20,885 nt of DNA. Origin: Nitrosomonadaceae bacterium. Its GTDB lineage: Bacteria; Pseudomonadota; Gammaproteobacteria; Burkholderiales; Nitrosomonadaceae. This document shows positions 1 to 5,918 of this stretch, piece by piece. The translations under genes were made by a program, and so were the position numbers. Position 1 is the first letter of the stretch; each line of letters opens with the position of its first letter. Location of the stretch: contig CAKKRO010000093.1 in the NCBI GenBank assembly GCA_919902625.1, positions 1 through 20,885 of the forward strand, written 5' to 3'. Under the pieces are notes generated by a model. The model made no database searches. It was not told the origin of the DNA and worked only from the letters and a program-made list of their open reading frames with translations.

Positions 1-2
1 CG

Positions 3-605
3 CTGGCCATGCTGATTGCTGTCCTCTATCAGGGTAAGGATGGCGCCGATGTGATGAATGCGCTGTGGCTGAACTCGGCGGGAACCACGGGCATAGAAAA
101 TATCGATGCCTTGCTCGGACGCGGCGGCGTTTACAGCATGGCGTGGACGCTGTTACTGTCCATCATGGCGCTGGCACTGGGCGGGATTCTGCACCACGCC
201 GGATTTTTGCGCGTGTTGCTGATGCACATCATCGACCGTATCCAACGCATCAGCACCCTGATTGCCACCACCATCGCCTCCGGCCTGATCGGTAACATGG
301 CGATGGGCGAAGCCTATATCTCGATCATCCTCAACTGCCAGCTATTCAAAGGTGCTTATCAGGAACGGGAATTGGACAAAGCCGTGTTATCGCGCTCAGT
401 CGAAGAAGGGTCTACCCTGACCACCGCCCTCATCCCCTGGACCACCGCCGGTACTTTCTACGCCGCCACGCTTGGAATTCCCACGTTGGAATACGCGCCG
501 TATGCCCTGCTGAATCTGTTGAATCCTTTGGTTTCCATTGGTATGGCGGTGATGGGGATTGGGTTGCTGCGAGGCGGGATTCGTGAATCTGATTCAAGGG
601 GATAG
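3..605 (+). CDS. nhaC: NhaC-type Na+/H+ antiporter, C-terminal part (5' end outside window)
   Basis: The reading frame is open from the window edge, so only about 200 C-terminal residues of a protein that is usually about 450-500 residues are present. The first in-frame ATG at 9 is internal, not the start. Several hydrophobic membrane spans are visible, and the stretch SALIPWTTAGTF-type (here TTALIPWTTAGTF, about residues 137-149 from position 9) matches the conserved Pro-Trp loop of the NhaC family. Preceding it, EGSTLTTAL and GEAYISIIL fit the family's transmembrane core. Family knowledge: NhaC proteins exchange Na+ for H+ across the cytoplasmic membrane. The C-terminus looks intact, ending after the last helix at a TAG. 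No terminator is evident directly after it. A 23-base echo of positions 343-365 recurs at 1535-1557. Specificity (Na+/H+ versus malate/lactate exchange of relatives) cannot be told from this fragment. Confidence 0.85.
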   Translation: MAMLIAVLYQGKDGADVMNALWLNSAGTTGIENIDALLGRGGVYSMAWTLLLSIMALALGGILHHAGFLRVLLMHIIDRIQRISTLIATTIASGLIGNMAMGEAYISIILNCQLFKGAYQERELDKAVLSRSVEEGSTLTTALIPWTTAGTFYAATLGIPTLEYAPYALLNLLNPLVSIGMAVMGIGLLRGGIRESDSRG

Positions 606-714
606 TGTTTGTTGTTAACTGAAATAGTTTGCTGAGTGCATGAAAGTTAGGTATTTTCTGTTTATAAGTGCCTGTGTTTGAACTGAGTTCTGTTTTGCAT
701 CTAATACCGTGTTT

Positions 715-742
715 TTGACTAACAGGAAATGTTGTATATATT
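715..742 (+). promoter_or_regulatory. Sigma-70 promoter for the small membrane protein gene
   Basis: TTGACT at 715-720 and TATATT at 737-742 are separated by 16 bases; an overlapping TATTAT at 739-744 gives 18 bases. Transcription would start near 750, just ahead of the AAGGAG at 756-761. This placement shows that translation begins at the ATG at 768 and not at the upstream ATG at 729, which lies inside the promoter. No experimental support; call rests on motif match and position. Confidence 0.6.
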
Positions 743-767
743 ATGCTGGATCGCGAAGGAGAATGTT

Positions 768-1238
768 ATGTCAGACTTGTTCCTAGCCTTGCTTGCTGGT
801 GGCACCGGCGGATCTATCGTTGCTTTCCTCGCAAAGACATGGATTGAGGCCCGTGTTGCTGCTTCCATAAAGCACGAATACGACCAACAATTCGAGCAAT
901 ATAAAAGGGGGCTCGATAAAAGACAGAAGGTTGAGCTTTTGGCTGAGCTGTTTGCCGAATGGATAGCAGTTCCAGCCGGTGAGGTTATTCCCAAGGAACG
1001 CCGAACCCGAATGAATCAACTCTCGTTCGCCGCTGCAATTTGGCTTCCGGCGGACATTGTCATCGAAATGAGTAAGACACTTCAGCAGAAACCAAATGCA
1101 AAGAGCTATTTTGAAGTCCTGCTACTTGCTAGAAAGGAACTTACTGGAGGCGAATCGTTAGCGCCCGAAGATATTACATACTGGGACGCTAATCTTGAGA
1201 AGAAGGGGCAGCCAGTCATCCAACGAGATCCAAAGTGA
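768..1238 (+). CDS. Small membrane-anchored protein of unknown function (156 aa)
   Basis: I do not recognise a named family. The start at 768 is chosen because AAGGAG lies six bases upstream and a good promoter sits before that. Residues about 4-24 form one hydrophobic segment containing GGTGG, likely a transmembrane helix. Residues about 27-60 are charged and helical (many Lys, Glu, Gln, Arg), consistent with a cytoplasmic coiled coil or amphipathic helix. The remainder is mixed and ends in a polar tail. The short cytoplasmic domain contains LSFAAAIWLPADIVIEM, which looks like a compact helical core. The next gene, the antitoxin-like ORF, starts 30 bases downstream, so the two may be co-transcribed. 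Its own promoter and its setting among broken accessory genes suggest a recently acquired cargo gene, but this is inference. Confidence 0.75.
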   Translation: MSDLFLALLAGGTGGSIVAFLAKTWIEARVAASIKHEYDQQFEQYKRGLDKRQKVELLAELFAEWIAVPAGEVIPKERRTRMNQLSFAAAIWLPADIVIEMSKTLQQKPNAKSYFEVLLLARKELTGGESLAPEDITYWDANLEKKGQPVIQRDPK

Positions 1239-1268
1239 GTCGCTCACGCACCGGGGAGGTGGCATTGT

Positions 1269-1493
1269 ATGAAAGCTAAAGATTTTGAACAGCAGTTTGA
1301 CGAAGCTGCTGATATAACCGCTTCGCTGGATTTATCAAAGGCAAGACGCGTATTACAAGAGCAAAAACGCGTGAATGTTGATTTTCCTGCGTGGATGATT
1401 GAGTCGCTGGATCGGGAAGCCAGCAGGCTGGGAGTAACCCGGCAATCCATCATTAGATATGGCTTGCTGAACGCCTCGAAAAATCTGCGCTAA
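1269..1493 (+). pseudogene. BrnA/CopG-like antitoxin, frameshifted near its C-terminus, without a toxin partner
   Basis: The start ATG follows a GGGGAGG ribosome-binding site. Residues 1-62 match the small ribbon-helix-helix antitoxins of the BrnA/CopG_antitoxin type: a Lys/Glu-rich head, the strand KRVNVDFPAWMIESLD, then LGVTRQSII. After Ile62 the frame reads RYGLLNASKNLR and stops. The neighbouring frame from 1457 reads IWLAERLEKSA, the usual end of this family (SIIK-x-WLAERLE), and stays open to a TAA at 1517-1519. A single missing base near 1454-1457 explains this; restoring it would give about 83 residues. Family antitoxins bind DNA and neutralise a BrnT-like RNase toxin that is normally encoded just upstream. 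No such toxin is here; the gene upstream is the unrelated membrane protein. The truncated product may still fold, since most of the DNA-binding domain remains. A sequencing error is an alternative. Confidence 0.7.
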
Positions 1494-1507
1494 ACCATCC
1501 ATCAAAT

Positions 1508-1528
1508 GGGATGCGCTAAAGCGCACCC
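1508..1528. repeat. Hairpin repeat of the TGCGCT-AA-AGCGCA type
   Basis: TGCGCT (1512-1517) and AGCGCA (1520-1525) form a perfect six-base stem with a two-base loop; GGG (1508-1510) and CCC (1526-1528) extend it around one bulged A. Similar palindromes, TGGGTGCGCT plus its complement, recur between genes in many proteobacterial genomes (recollection, not searched). It lies between the broken antitoxin and a 23-base echo of nhaC. It has no T-run, so it is not a standard terminator. Confidence 0.5.
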
Positions 1529-1534
1529 ACGAGG

Positions 1535-1557
1535 TATTCAAAGGCGCTTATCAGGAA
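1535..1557 (+). repeat. 23-base echo of the nhaC gene (positions 343-365)
   Basis: Twenty-two of 23 bases are identical to nhaC positions 343-365, which encode FKGAYQE; the single difference is T353 versus C1545. Similarity stops at both ends. It also keeps a reading frame that would encode FKGAYQE but has no gene context. I read it as a scar of duplication or recombination involving nhaC, or a template-switch product. Confidence 0.55.
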
Positions 1558-1586
1558 TGTGGCGATAATTCTTTCAGGTGTTTTGA

Positions 1587-2438
1587 ATGCAAAACAGCAA
1601 CTTCACAATAAAAACAATGGCGCGTAAGGAAATTGAAATGGCCATTGAATGGGCTGCGAAAGAAGGCTGGAATCCGGGTCTCCATGACGCAGAGTGTTAT
1701 TTTGCAGCCGATCCGAATGGCTTTCTTATGGGGCTTCTGGGCGAAGAACCGATTGCTACGATTTCTGCGGTCAAATACGGTGAGTCTTTCGGCTTTCTGG
1801 GTTTGTACATGGTCAAGCCGGAATATCGTGGCAAAGGCTATGGCATTCAGATCTGGAACGCAGGCATGAGGTATCTTGAAGGCCGGAGTATCGGATTGGA
1901 TGGGGTCGTGGCTCAACAGGATAATTACAAAAAATCCGGGTTCAAACTGGCCTATCGCAACTTTCGCTACGAAGGCGTGGGTGGCGGCAATTCCCCCGCA
2001 AATGCGGAAATTATCATGCTGTCCGCCGTGCCTTTTGAGGCGATTGATTCATACGACCGGCCTTTCTTCCCGGCAAACCGATCCCGCTTTACCCAGTCGT
2101 GGATAAGCCAGCCCGATTGTCATGCCCTGGGAATCAGGCAAAACGGCAAGCTGGCAGGCTATGGCGTGATTCGCCCTTGTCGCTCCGGTTACAAAATCGG
2201 CCCTCTTTGTGCGGACAGCCCGCAATTGGCTGAGTCGCTCTTTCTGGCTTTGAAATCCAGAGCCAGGCCATCAGCCCCGGTTTTTCTGGATGTCCCGGAA
2301 GTCAATCAAGCGGCTGTGGCATTGGCAGAACGCCATCATATGAAAGTCAGGTTCGGAACAGCCAGAATGTATACGGGGGGAATACCTGATATCCCGTTAA
2401 ATCGCCTCTTTGGAATCACATCCTTTGAAATCGGATGA
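1587..2438 (+). CDS. GNAT-family N-acetyltransferase with C-terminal YitH-like domain (283 aa)
   Basis: Residues about 5-130 are a GNAT fold: beta strands 2-3 around ATISAVKYGESFGFLGLY, then V76KPEYRGKGYG86, where R81-G-K-G-Y-G is the acetyl-CoA pyrophosphate loop (motif A). After it come GLDGVVAQQ and NYKKSGF, typical of the fourth and fifth strands. Residues about 150-283 form a second domain seen in the GNAT + Acetyltransf_18 (YitH-type) proteins. Such enzymes transfer acetyl groups from acetyl-CoA to an amine; the substrate here is unknown. The ATG at 1587 is preferred because it fits the family's N-terminus, although the ribosome-binding site (AGGTG) is weak; an ATG at 1617 is the alternative. 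The gene stands alone and converges on the small secreted peptide gene. It looks complete. Confidence 0.88.
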   Translation: MQNSNFTIKTMARKEIEMAIEWAAKEGWNPGLHDAECYFAADPNGFLMGLLGEEPIATISAVKYGESFGFLGLYMVKPEYRGKGYGIQIWNAGMRYLEGRSIGLDGVVAQQDNYKKSGFKLAYRNFRYEGVGGGNSPANAEIIMLSAVPFEAIDSYDRPFFPANRSRFTQSWISQPDCHALGIRQNGKLAGYGVIRPCRSGYKIGPLCADSPQLAESLFLALKSRARPSAPVFLDVPEVNQAAVALAERHHMKVRFGTARMYTGGIPDIPLNRLFGITSFEIG

Positions 2439-2484
2439 AATGGTATATGGCAAGACCCATTTCATATTTGATCTCCAATCAAAT
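2435..2484. terminator. Two adjacent hairpins between convergent genes, possible bidirectional terminator
   Basis: ATGAAATGG (2435-2443) pairs perfectly with CCATTTCAT (2457-2465), loop 13 bases; it overlaps the acetyltransferase stop codon. Immediately after, ATTTGAT (2466-2472) pairs with ATCAAAT (2478-2484), loop five bases. The position between two convergent stops fits a shared terminator, but neither side has a proper T-run, so factor-independent termination is doubtful. Confidence 0.35.
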
Positions 2485-2492
2485 GGTTATCT

Positions 2493-2666
2493 TTATTGAT
2501 TGAGTATTTCTTTCGCGAAATTGTCATCATCGCTATGGGTTATTACATTCTGTTCAATTTTTCTATTGTCGGTATGATATGCGTCGGCAGAACCCACTTG
2601 CATGAAGAAATAAAGAAGTGCAAGAACAGGCAGGAACGGAACATATTTTCTTAGTAGTGTTTTCAT
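2493..2666 (-). CDS. Small secreted or periplasmic peptide (57 aa)
   Basis: This ORF begins with ATG at 2666 and ends with TAA at 2495-2493. An AGGG about eight bases before the ATG could serve as ribosome-binding site. Residues 1-28 form a textbook signal peptide: MKTLLRKYV (basic n-region), a hydrophobic core with Leu, Phe and Val, then GSADA before Tyr29, fitting an Ala-x-Ala cleavage site. The mature part would be about 29 residues, polar, with HTDN, HSDDDN and a charged end KEILNQ. No cysteine, so no disulfide and no lipobox. I do not recognise a family. It lies 195 bases downstream of the FecR-like gene on the same strand; whether they are linked is unknown. A signal peptide of this quality by chance in a short ORF is unlikely, but expression is unproven. 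Confidence 0.6.
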   Translation of the reverse strand: MKTLLRKYVPFLPVLALLYFFMQVGSADAYHTDNRKIEQNVITHSDDDNFAKEILNQ

Positions 2667-2861
2667 GATAATGCCCTAAATAAAATAACACGAGATTATC
2701 CTATCCCAGCTAACGTAACGATGTATACCGGGGAAACCCTTGTTTTTTACTAAGGGAAACCATTAGATGGCGCTCTGTTGAATCTGGGACACGGCAGATT
2801 GTGATGGATGATGGCTGACATACCACAGTGATCTATCCAGTGCTTGATGGCCATGGGATGA

Positions 2862-3524
2862 TTATTGTTTGGCGCGCCAGGGGGCGATGTCGCGTTCAGT
2901 AACGAGCCGGTGCTTGCTGATGCTGGCGTCATTAAAGGCGACTTGCTCAAGCGCGTTAATCTGGTAGATTCCGGATGCGACATGGATCTTGATGTGCCCG
3001 TCCGCAACCGCGATATGACTGCTGCCGTCCTTGTGCATCTGAATACTGAAGCGGGTGCCAAAGTCCTTGATGATGGCATTGCCGACTTTCACTTCAAGTT
3101 GGCTGGCAGCATTTTTATTGATGTCAAAATAAACATTTCCCTTGAACAACTCAACCTGCAGCGGCAGGCCTTCCTTCACGGCTGCGGAACTGCGCGTATC
3201 CAGCGCCATGTCGATACCCGGCGCTATCGCAGTGGCCAGAGATTCTTCCGATTTTGTTTCATAAAACCGCACGCTATGCGGTTTGCCAAAATACCAGGTC
3301 ATCAGACCCAGCAGCACGCAAACGCTCATAATCGCACAATGCACCATGAAACGCCGCCAACTGAAAACAAAGGTAAAGGGTTCTATAACGGGTGGTTCAG
3401 GTTTTTCCATCTGACTCTGGTCAAATAAAGAATGAAAGCCCGGATTATATACTGACGGCAGCAATTTTTTTAGCCTGGGAGGAGTGGTGGGTTTTTGATT
3501 GGAATAATATTGCTGGCTTGGCAT
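2862..3524 (-). CDS. FecR-like membrane protein, short form (220 aa)
   Basis: Residues about 58-79 are a single transmembrane helix (FMVHCAIMSVCVLLGLMTWYF), preceded by a proline-rich cytoplasmic region and followed by a periplasmic domain. Residues about 93-190 match the FecR domain: VELFKGNVYFDI, then V147GNAIIKDFGTRFSIQ and VADGHIKIHV, where DFGTRF is the family hallmark. Ordinary FecR anti-sigma regulators run to about 320 residues and end in an STN-like domain that contacts a TonB receptor; this one stops shortly after the FecR beta domain at RDIAPWRAKQ. The N-terminal sigma-binding DUF4880 part is not recognisable, and no ECF sigma factor or TonB receptor gene is nearby. It may therefore be a truncated relic or a stand-alone FecR-domain protein. 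AAGGAG at 3545-3550 lies 20 bases before the ATG, farther than usual; Met39 is an alternative start. Confidence 0.75.
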   Translation of the reverse strand: MPSQQYYSNQKPTTPPRLKKLLPSVYNPGFHSLFDQSQMEKPEPPVIEPFTFVFSWRRFMVHCAIMSVCVLLGLMTWYFGKPHSVRFYETKSEESLATAIAPGIDMALDTRSSAAVKEGLPLQVELFKGNVYFDINKNAASQLEVKVGNAIIKDFGTRFSIQMHKDGSSHIAVADGHIKIHVASGIYQINALEQVAFNDASISKHRLVTERDIAPWRAKQ

Positions 3525-3558
3525 CTGTGGATAAAAGGTTTTTTCTCCTTTTTTATTT

Positions 3559-3586
3559 CATATAATGCGCGGGATCACGTGAGCAA
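3559..3586 (-). promoter_or_regulatory. Possible promoter for the FecR-like gene
   Basis: On the minus strand TTGCTC (3586-3581) and TATATG (3564-3559) are separated by 16 bases, upstream of the AAGGAG at 3550-3545. The spacer contains the palindrome CACGTG. Both boxes deviate from consensus, so this is tentative. Confidence 0.3.
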
Positions 3587-3611
3587 TTTTTACGTCGCGT
3601 AGAGCCGGTTG

Positions 3612-3809
3612 TTATGCTGCGATGCCTTCAACTATCAAATGGTTTACGTCAGTGTGCTGGCTTGCGTGTTCGAAAGTGATAGCGCAGACGTTGCTCTTGG
3701 CATCTACGTCAAGAATGGTATTTTCATCCAGATCTTTAGACTCCGCTATGTTGCTGTCGCGGAACTCGATATATAGCGTATCGGTATCATCAAAGTAGCT
3801 GACTTTCAT
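3612..3809 (-). CDS. DUF2283 protein (65 aa)
   Basis: The whole protein is one DUF2283 domain: MKVSYFDDTDTLYIEF, then DLDENTILDVDAKSNVCAITFEHAS, matching the family pattern of Y-D-x-x-x-D-x-L-Y-I and ILDxD-x-x-G/N-x-V-x-x-I-E. The family has no established biochemical role; its members are often paired with another small gene and have been suspected of toxin-antitoxin behaviour. Here the ATG overlaps the TGA of the upstream ORF by the bases ATGA, showing translational coupling with that partner, and AGAGGA sits just before the ATG. The protein looks complete. The upstream partner is broken, so this may be the surviving half of a pair. Confidence 0.8.
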   Translation of the reverse strand: MKVSYFDDTDTLYIEFRDSNIAESKDLDENTILDVDAKSNVCAITFEHASQHTDVNHLIVEGIAA

Positions 3810-3989
3810 GGTTTGTATCCTCTATCAAAAAACGCGTTGTGTATAGTTTCTCCATCCGGCAGCAAGATTACCCGTAGGTACCGGTCTTCCATTTCTTCAA
3901 TTTTGGCCCATCGCCTTTTCGGTATGACCTTTAACCAGGTGCGTAACAAGATTCGCTTCGAACACTATAACCTCAGCAGCTTTATCTTT
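3806..3989 (-). pseudogene. Broken small gene coupled to the DUF2283 gene
   Basis: Two overlapping frames together look like one small protein. Frame one (about 3989-3897) reads KDKAAEVIVFEANLVTHLVKGHTEK and then leaves the pattern and stops. Frame two (from about 3917 to the TGA at 3808-3806) reads RRWAKIEEMEDRYL followed by RVILLPDGETIHNAFFDRGYKP. Removing one G in the AAAAGG tract at about 3914-3917 joins them as GHTEKRWAKIEEM. There is no ATG at the front: the frame begins inside the tyrA stop region as GTT AAA GAT, where an ATG might have been expected; a GTG at 3965 is the only candidate start. I do not recognise the family. The coupling to DUF2283 suggests a two-gene module whose first gene has lost its start at the tyrA junction and suffered a frameshift. 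Confidence 0.5.
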
Positions 3990-4875
3990 AACCTTTACTC
4001 TTCAACCAATTCTCCCTAACACCCCGTGCCTGAGAAAAAGCTTGCTCCAACGCATCACCGTCATTATTTTTCAGCATTTCTTGTAATGCGCTCAATTCAT
4101 TCTGATACGCATCAATCTGTTTAAGCAACGCCTCACGATTAGCCAAGCAGATATCCCGCCACATTTCCGGGGAGCTGCTGGCGATGCGGGTGAAGTCGCG
4201 CAAGCCGCTGCCGGCGAAACGGAGCAGATTTTCCGGGTGGTTGGTGCTGTGATTAAGGTGATTCATCATGGTGAAGGCCAGAATGTGCGGCAGGTGGCTG
4301 GTGGCTGCAAGCACATGGTCGTGCTCACCGGCGGGCATTTGTGAGACTTGGGCGCCGCAGGCTTGCCATAGCTGGCTGACCCGTTCGATGGCATCAGCGC
4401 CGGTTTCCGGCAGCGGGGTCAGGATGACGTGTTTGTTGCGGTACAAATCCGCTTGCGCCGCTTGTGCGCCGCTATGTTCCGTACCGGCGATGGGGTGGCC
4501 GGGCACAAAGTGGTGCCGGTTTTGCAGCGGCAGATGGTGGCGCGCTGCGGCAATGACATCCTGCTTGGTGCTGCCTGCATCGGTGAGGAGGGTGTTGGCG
4601 TGCAGGTATGGGGCAATCTGCGCCATGATGTGGGCTGTCTGGCCGACCGGCATGGCCAGGAATACCAGATCGGCATGCTGCAAGGCGGATGCGATGTCGG
4701 CGGCGATTTCGTCAATGACACCGCGTTCAAGGGCGCATTGCATGTTTTGCGGACTACGGCCGACCCCGATGATATGTTTGACCAGTCCGGCCTTGCGCAA
4801 CGCCAGCGCGAATGATCCGCCGATCAGACCCACGCCGATGATGGCCAGTTTGTTGAGCGCCGCCGTATTTGTCAT
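3988..4875 (-). CDS. tyrA: Prephenate/arogenate dehydrogenase TyrA (295 aa)
   Basis: TyrA oxidatively decarboxylates prephenate or arogenate toward tyrosine, in the cytoplasm. The Rossmann loop G14VGLIGGS21 is at the N-terminus, and H127PIAGTEHSG136 is the conserved catalytic/substrate region; the C-terminal helical dimerisation domain (GSGLRDFTRIASSSPEMW) follows. Length fits the family core without extra chorismate mutase or ACT domains. The second beta strand ends in GVGRS (residues 37-41), with Arg-Ser and no acidic residue, which favours NADP+ over NAD+. It is the last gene of the gyrA-to-tyrA run, 26 bases after aroF. EPSP synthase, which commonly follows in related genomes, does not. 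Its stop codon abuts the remains of the DUF2283-coupled gene. Substrate choice (arogenate or prephenate) cannot be read from sequence alone. Confidence 0.93.
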   Translation of the reverse strand: MTNTAALNKLAIIGVGLIGGSFALALRKAGLVKHIIGVGRSPQNMQCALERGVIDEIAADIASALQHADLVFLAMPVGQTAHIMAQIAPYLHANTLLTDAGSTKQDVIAAARHHLPLQNRHHFVPGHPIAGTEHSGAQAAQADLYRNKHVILTPLPETGADAIERVSQLWQACGAQVSQMPAGEHDHVLAATSHLPHILAFTMMNHLNHSTNHPENLLRFAGSGLRDFTRIASSSPEMWRDICLANREALLKQIDAYQNELSALQEMLKNNDGDALEQAFSQARGVRENWLKSKG

Positions 4876-4901
4876 GGGTTCATGGCTGGTCAGCGCGTTC
4901 G

Positions 4902-5918
4902 TTACAGGCTGCGCCCGATCACTTCGGCAATGCCCCTTAATGATCCCATCAGATCCTTGAATTCTAGCGGATTCAGCGCCTGGTCGGCATCACACCAGGC
5001 TTCGCAGGGATTGGGGTGCATCTCCACCAGCAAGCCATCCGCACCCGCCGCAATGGCGGCACGCGCCAACGCTGGCACCATCCAGGCTTTGCCGCCGGCA
5101 TGCGACGGATCAATGATGACCGGCAGGTGGGTTTCGCGTTTGAGCACCGGCACGCAGGTGACGTCCATCACATTGCGGTAGGCGGTTTCAAATGTGCGGA
5201 TGCCGCGCTCGCAGAAAATAATATTGTGATTGCCACCCGCTGCAATGTATTCAGCCGCCATGAGCCATTCGGAAATGGTGGCGGACAGGCCGCGCTTGAG
5301 GATCACCGGCTTGTTGATGCGACCCACTTCTTTCAGCAGATCAAAATTCTGCATGTTGCGCGTGCCGATTTGGATGACGTCGACATCATGCTTGAGAAAG
5401 GTGTCGAGCATGCGCACATCCATCAGTTCGGTGACAATCGGCAGGTTATATTTATCAGCCGCCTGACGGAATATGGCCAGACCATCGACGCCTTTGCCCT
5501 GGAAAGTGTAGGGGCTGGTGCGCGGCTTGAAAGCACCGCCGCGCATCAAACGGCAACCGGCTGCCGAGACTTGCTGCGCGGCCAGATCCATTTGTTCCTG
5601 CGTTTCTACCGAGCAGGGGCCGCCGATCACTTGTACCTGATTGCCGCCGACCGGGATGCCGCGTACATCAATGATCGAATCCTGTTTGTGCGATTCGCGC
5701 GAAACAATCTTGTATTGTTTGACGATGTGCATGGAATATTCAACACCCGGCATGGAATCAAACAATTCCGGGTCGAGTTTGCTTTCATCGCCGATGGCGC
5801 CGATAACAATGCGGTTGGTGCCGCGTGAAATATTGACACCGTGGCCCATGTCCTGGATTTTTCTTACGACTGCACCGATTTGTTCTTCGGATACATCTTT
5901 GTTCATGATGATGATCAA
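4902..5918 (-). CDS. aroF: 3-deoxy-7-phosphoheptulonate synthase, type I-beta with N-terminal ferredoxin-like domain (338 aa)
   Basis: This enzyme condenses phosphoenolpyruvate and erythrose 4-phosphate, the first step of the shikimate pathway. Residues 1 to about 65 form the ferredoxin-like regulatory domain found in the Thermotoga-type (I-beta) enzymes, and the catalytic barrel follows. Visible catalytic features are G100PCSVE105 with the metal ligand Cys102, K131PRTSPY137, the substrate-binding KRG at 208-210, D270PSHAGG276 with metal ligand His273, Glu299 and Asp310. It lacks the longer I-alpha architecture of E. coli AroF/G/H. The N-terminal domain in this class is the usual site of tyrosine or phenylalanine feedback. 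The start overlaps the hisC stop by four bases (ATGA), so the two are translationally coupled. Met5 is an alternative start. The gene is placed at the entry of the same operon as the branch enzymes. Confidence 0.93.
   Translation of the reverse strand: MIIIMNKDVSEEQIGAVVRKIQDMGHGVNISRGTNRIVIGAIGDESKLDPELFDSMPGVEYSMHIVKQYKIVSRESHKQDSIIDVRGIPVGGNQVQVIGGPCSVETQEQMDLAAQQVSAAGCRLMRGGAFKPRTSPYTFQGKGVDGLAIFRQAADKYNLPIVTELMDVRMLDTFLKHDVDVIQIGTRNMQNFDLLKEVGRINKPVILKRGLSATISEWLMAAEYIAAGGNHNIIFCERGIRTFETAYRNVMDVTCVPVLKRETHLPVIIDPSHAGGKAWMVPALARAAIAAGADGLLVEMHPNPCEAWCDADQALNPLEFKDLMGSLRGIAEVIGRSL

Noticed and set aside
729..767. Upstream ATG extending the small membrane protein by 13 residues
   Set aside because: It lies between the -35 and -10 boxes, so it would not be on the transcript; AAGGAG precedes the ATG at 768.
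1239..1268. Remains of a BrnT-type toxin before the antitoxin
   Set aside because: Only 30 bases lie between the genes and the preceding protein does not resemble BrnT.
2715..2765. Possible terminator around CCCTT/AAGGG downstream of the FecR-like gene
   Set aside because: Only five pairs form; the rest is a direct repeat of GGGAAACC rather than an inverted one.
2865..3428. 187-residue plus-strand ORF opposite the FecR-like gene
   Set aside because: It is the antisense of a gene with a recognisable FecR domain and shows no motif of its own.
606..4000. Insertion sequence or prophage in the accessory stretch
   Set aside because: No transposase, integrase or terminal inverted repeats with target duplication could be found; only small genes, a hairpin repeat and the nhaC echo.
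5016..5828. 270-residue plus-strand ORF opposite aroF
   Set aside because: A shadow of the highly conserved DAHP synthase; His-rich low-information translation, no start signal.
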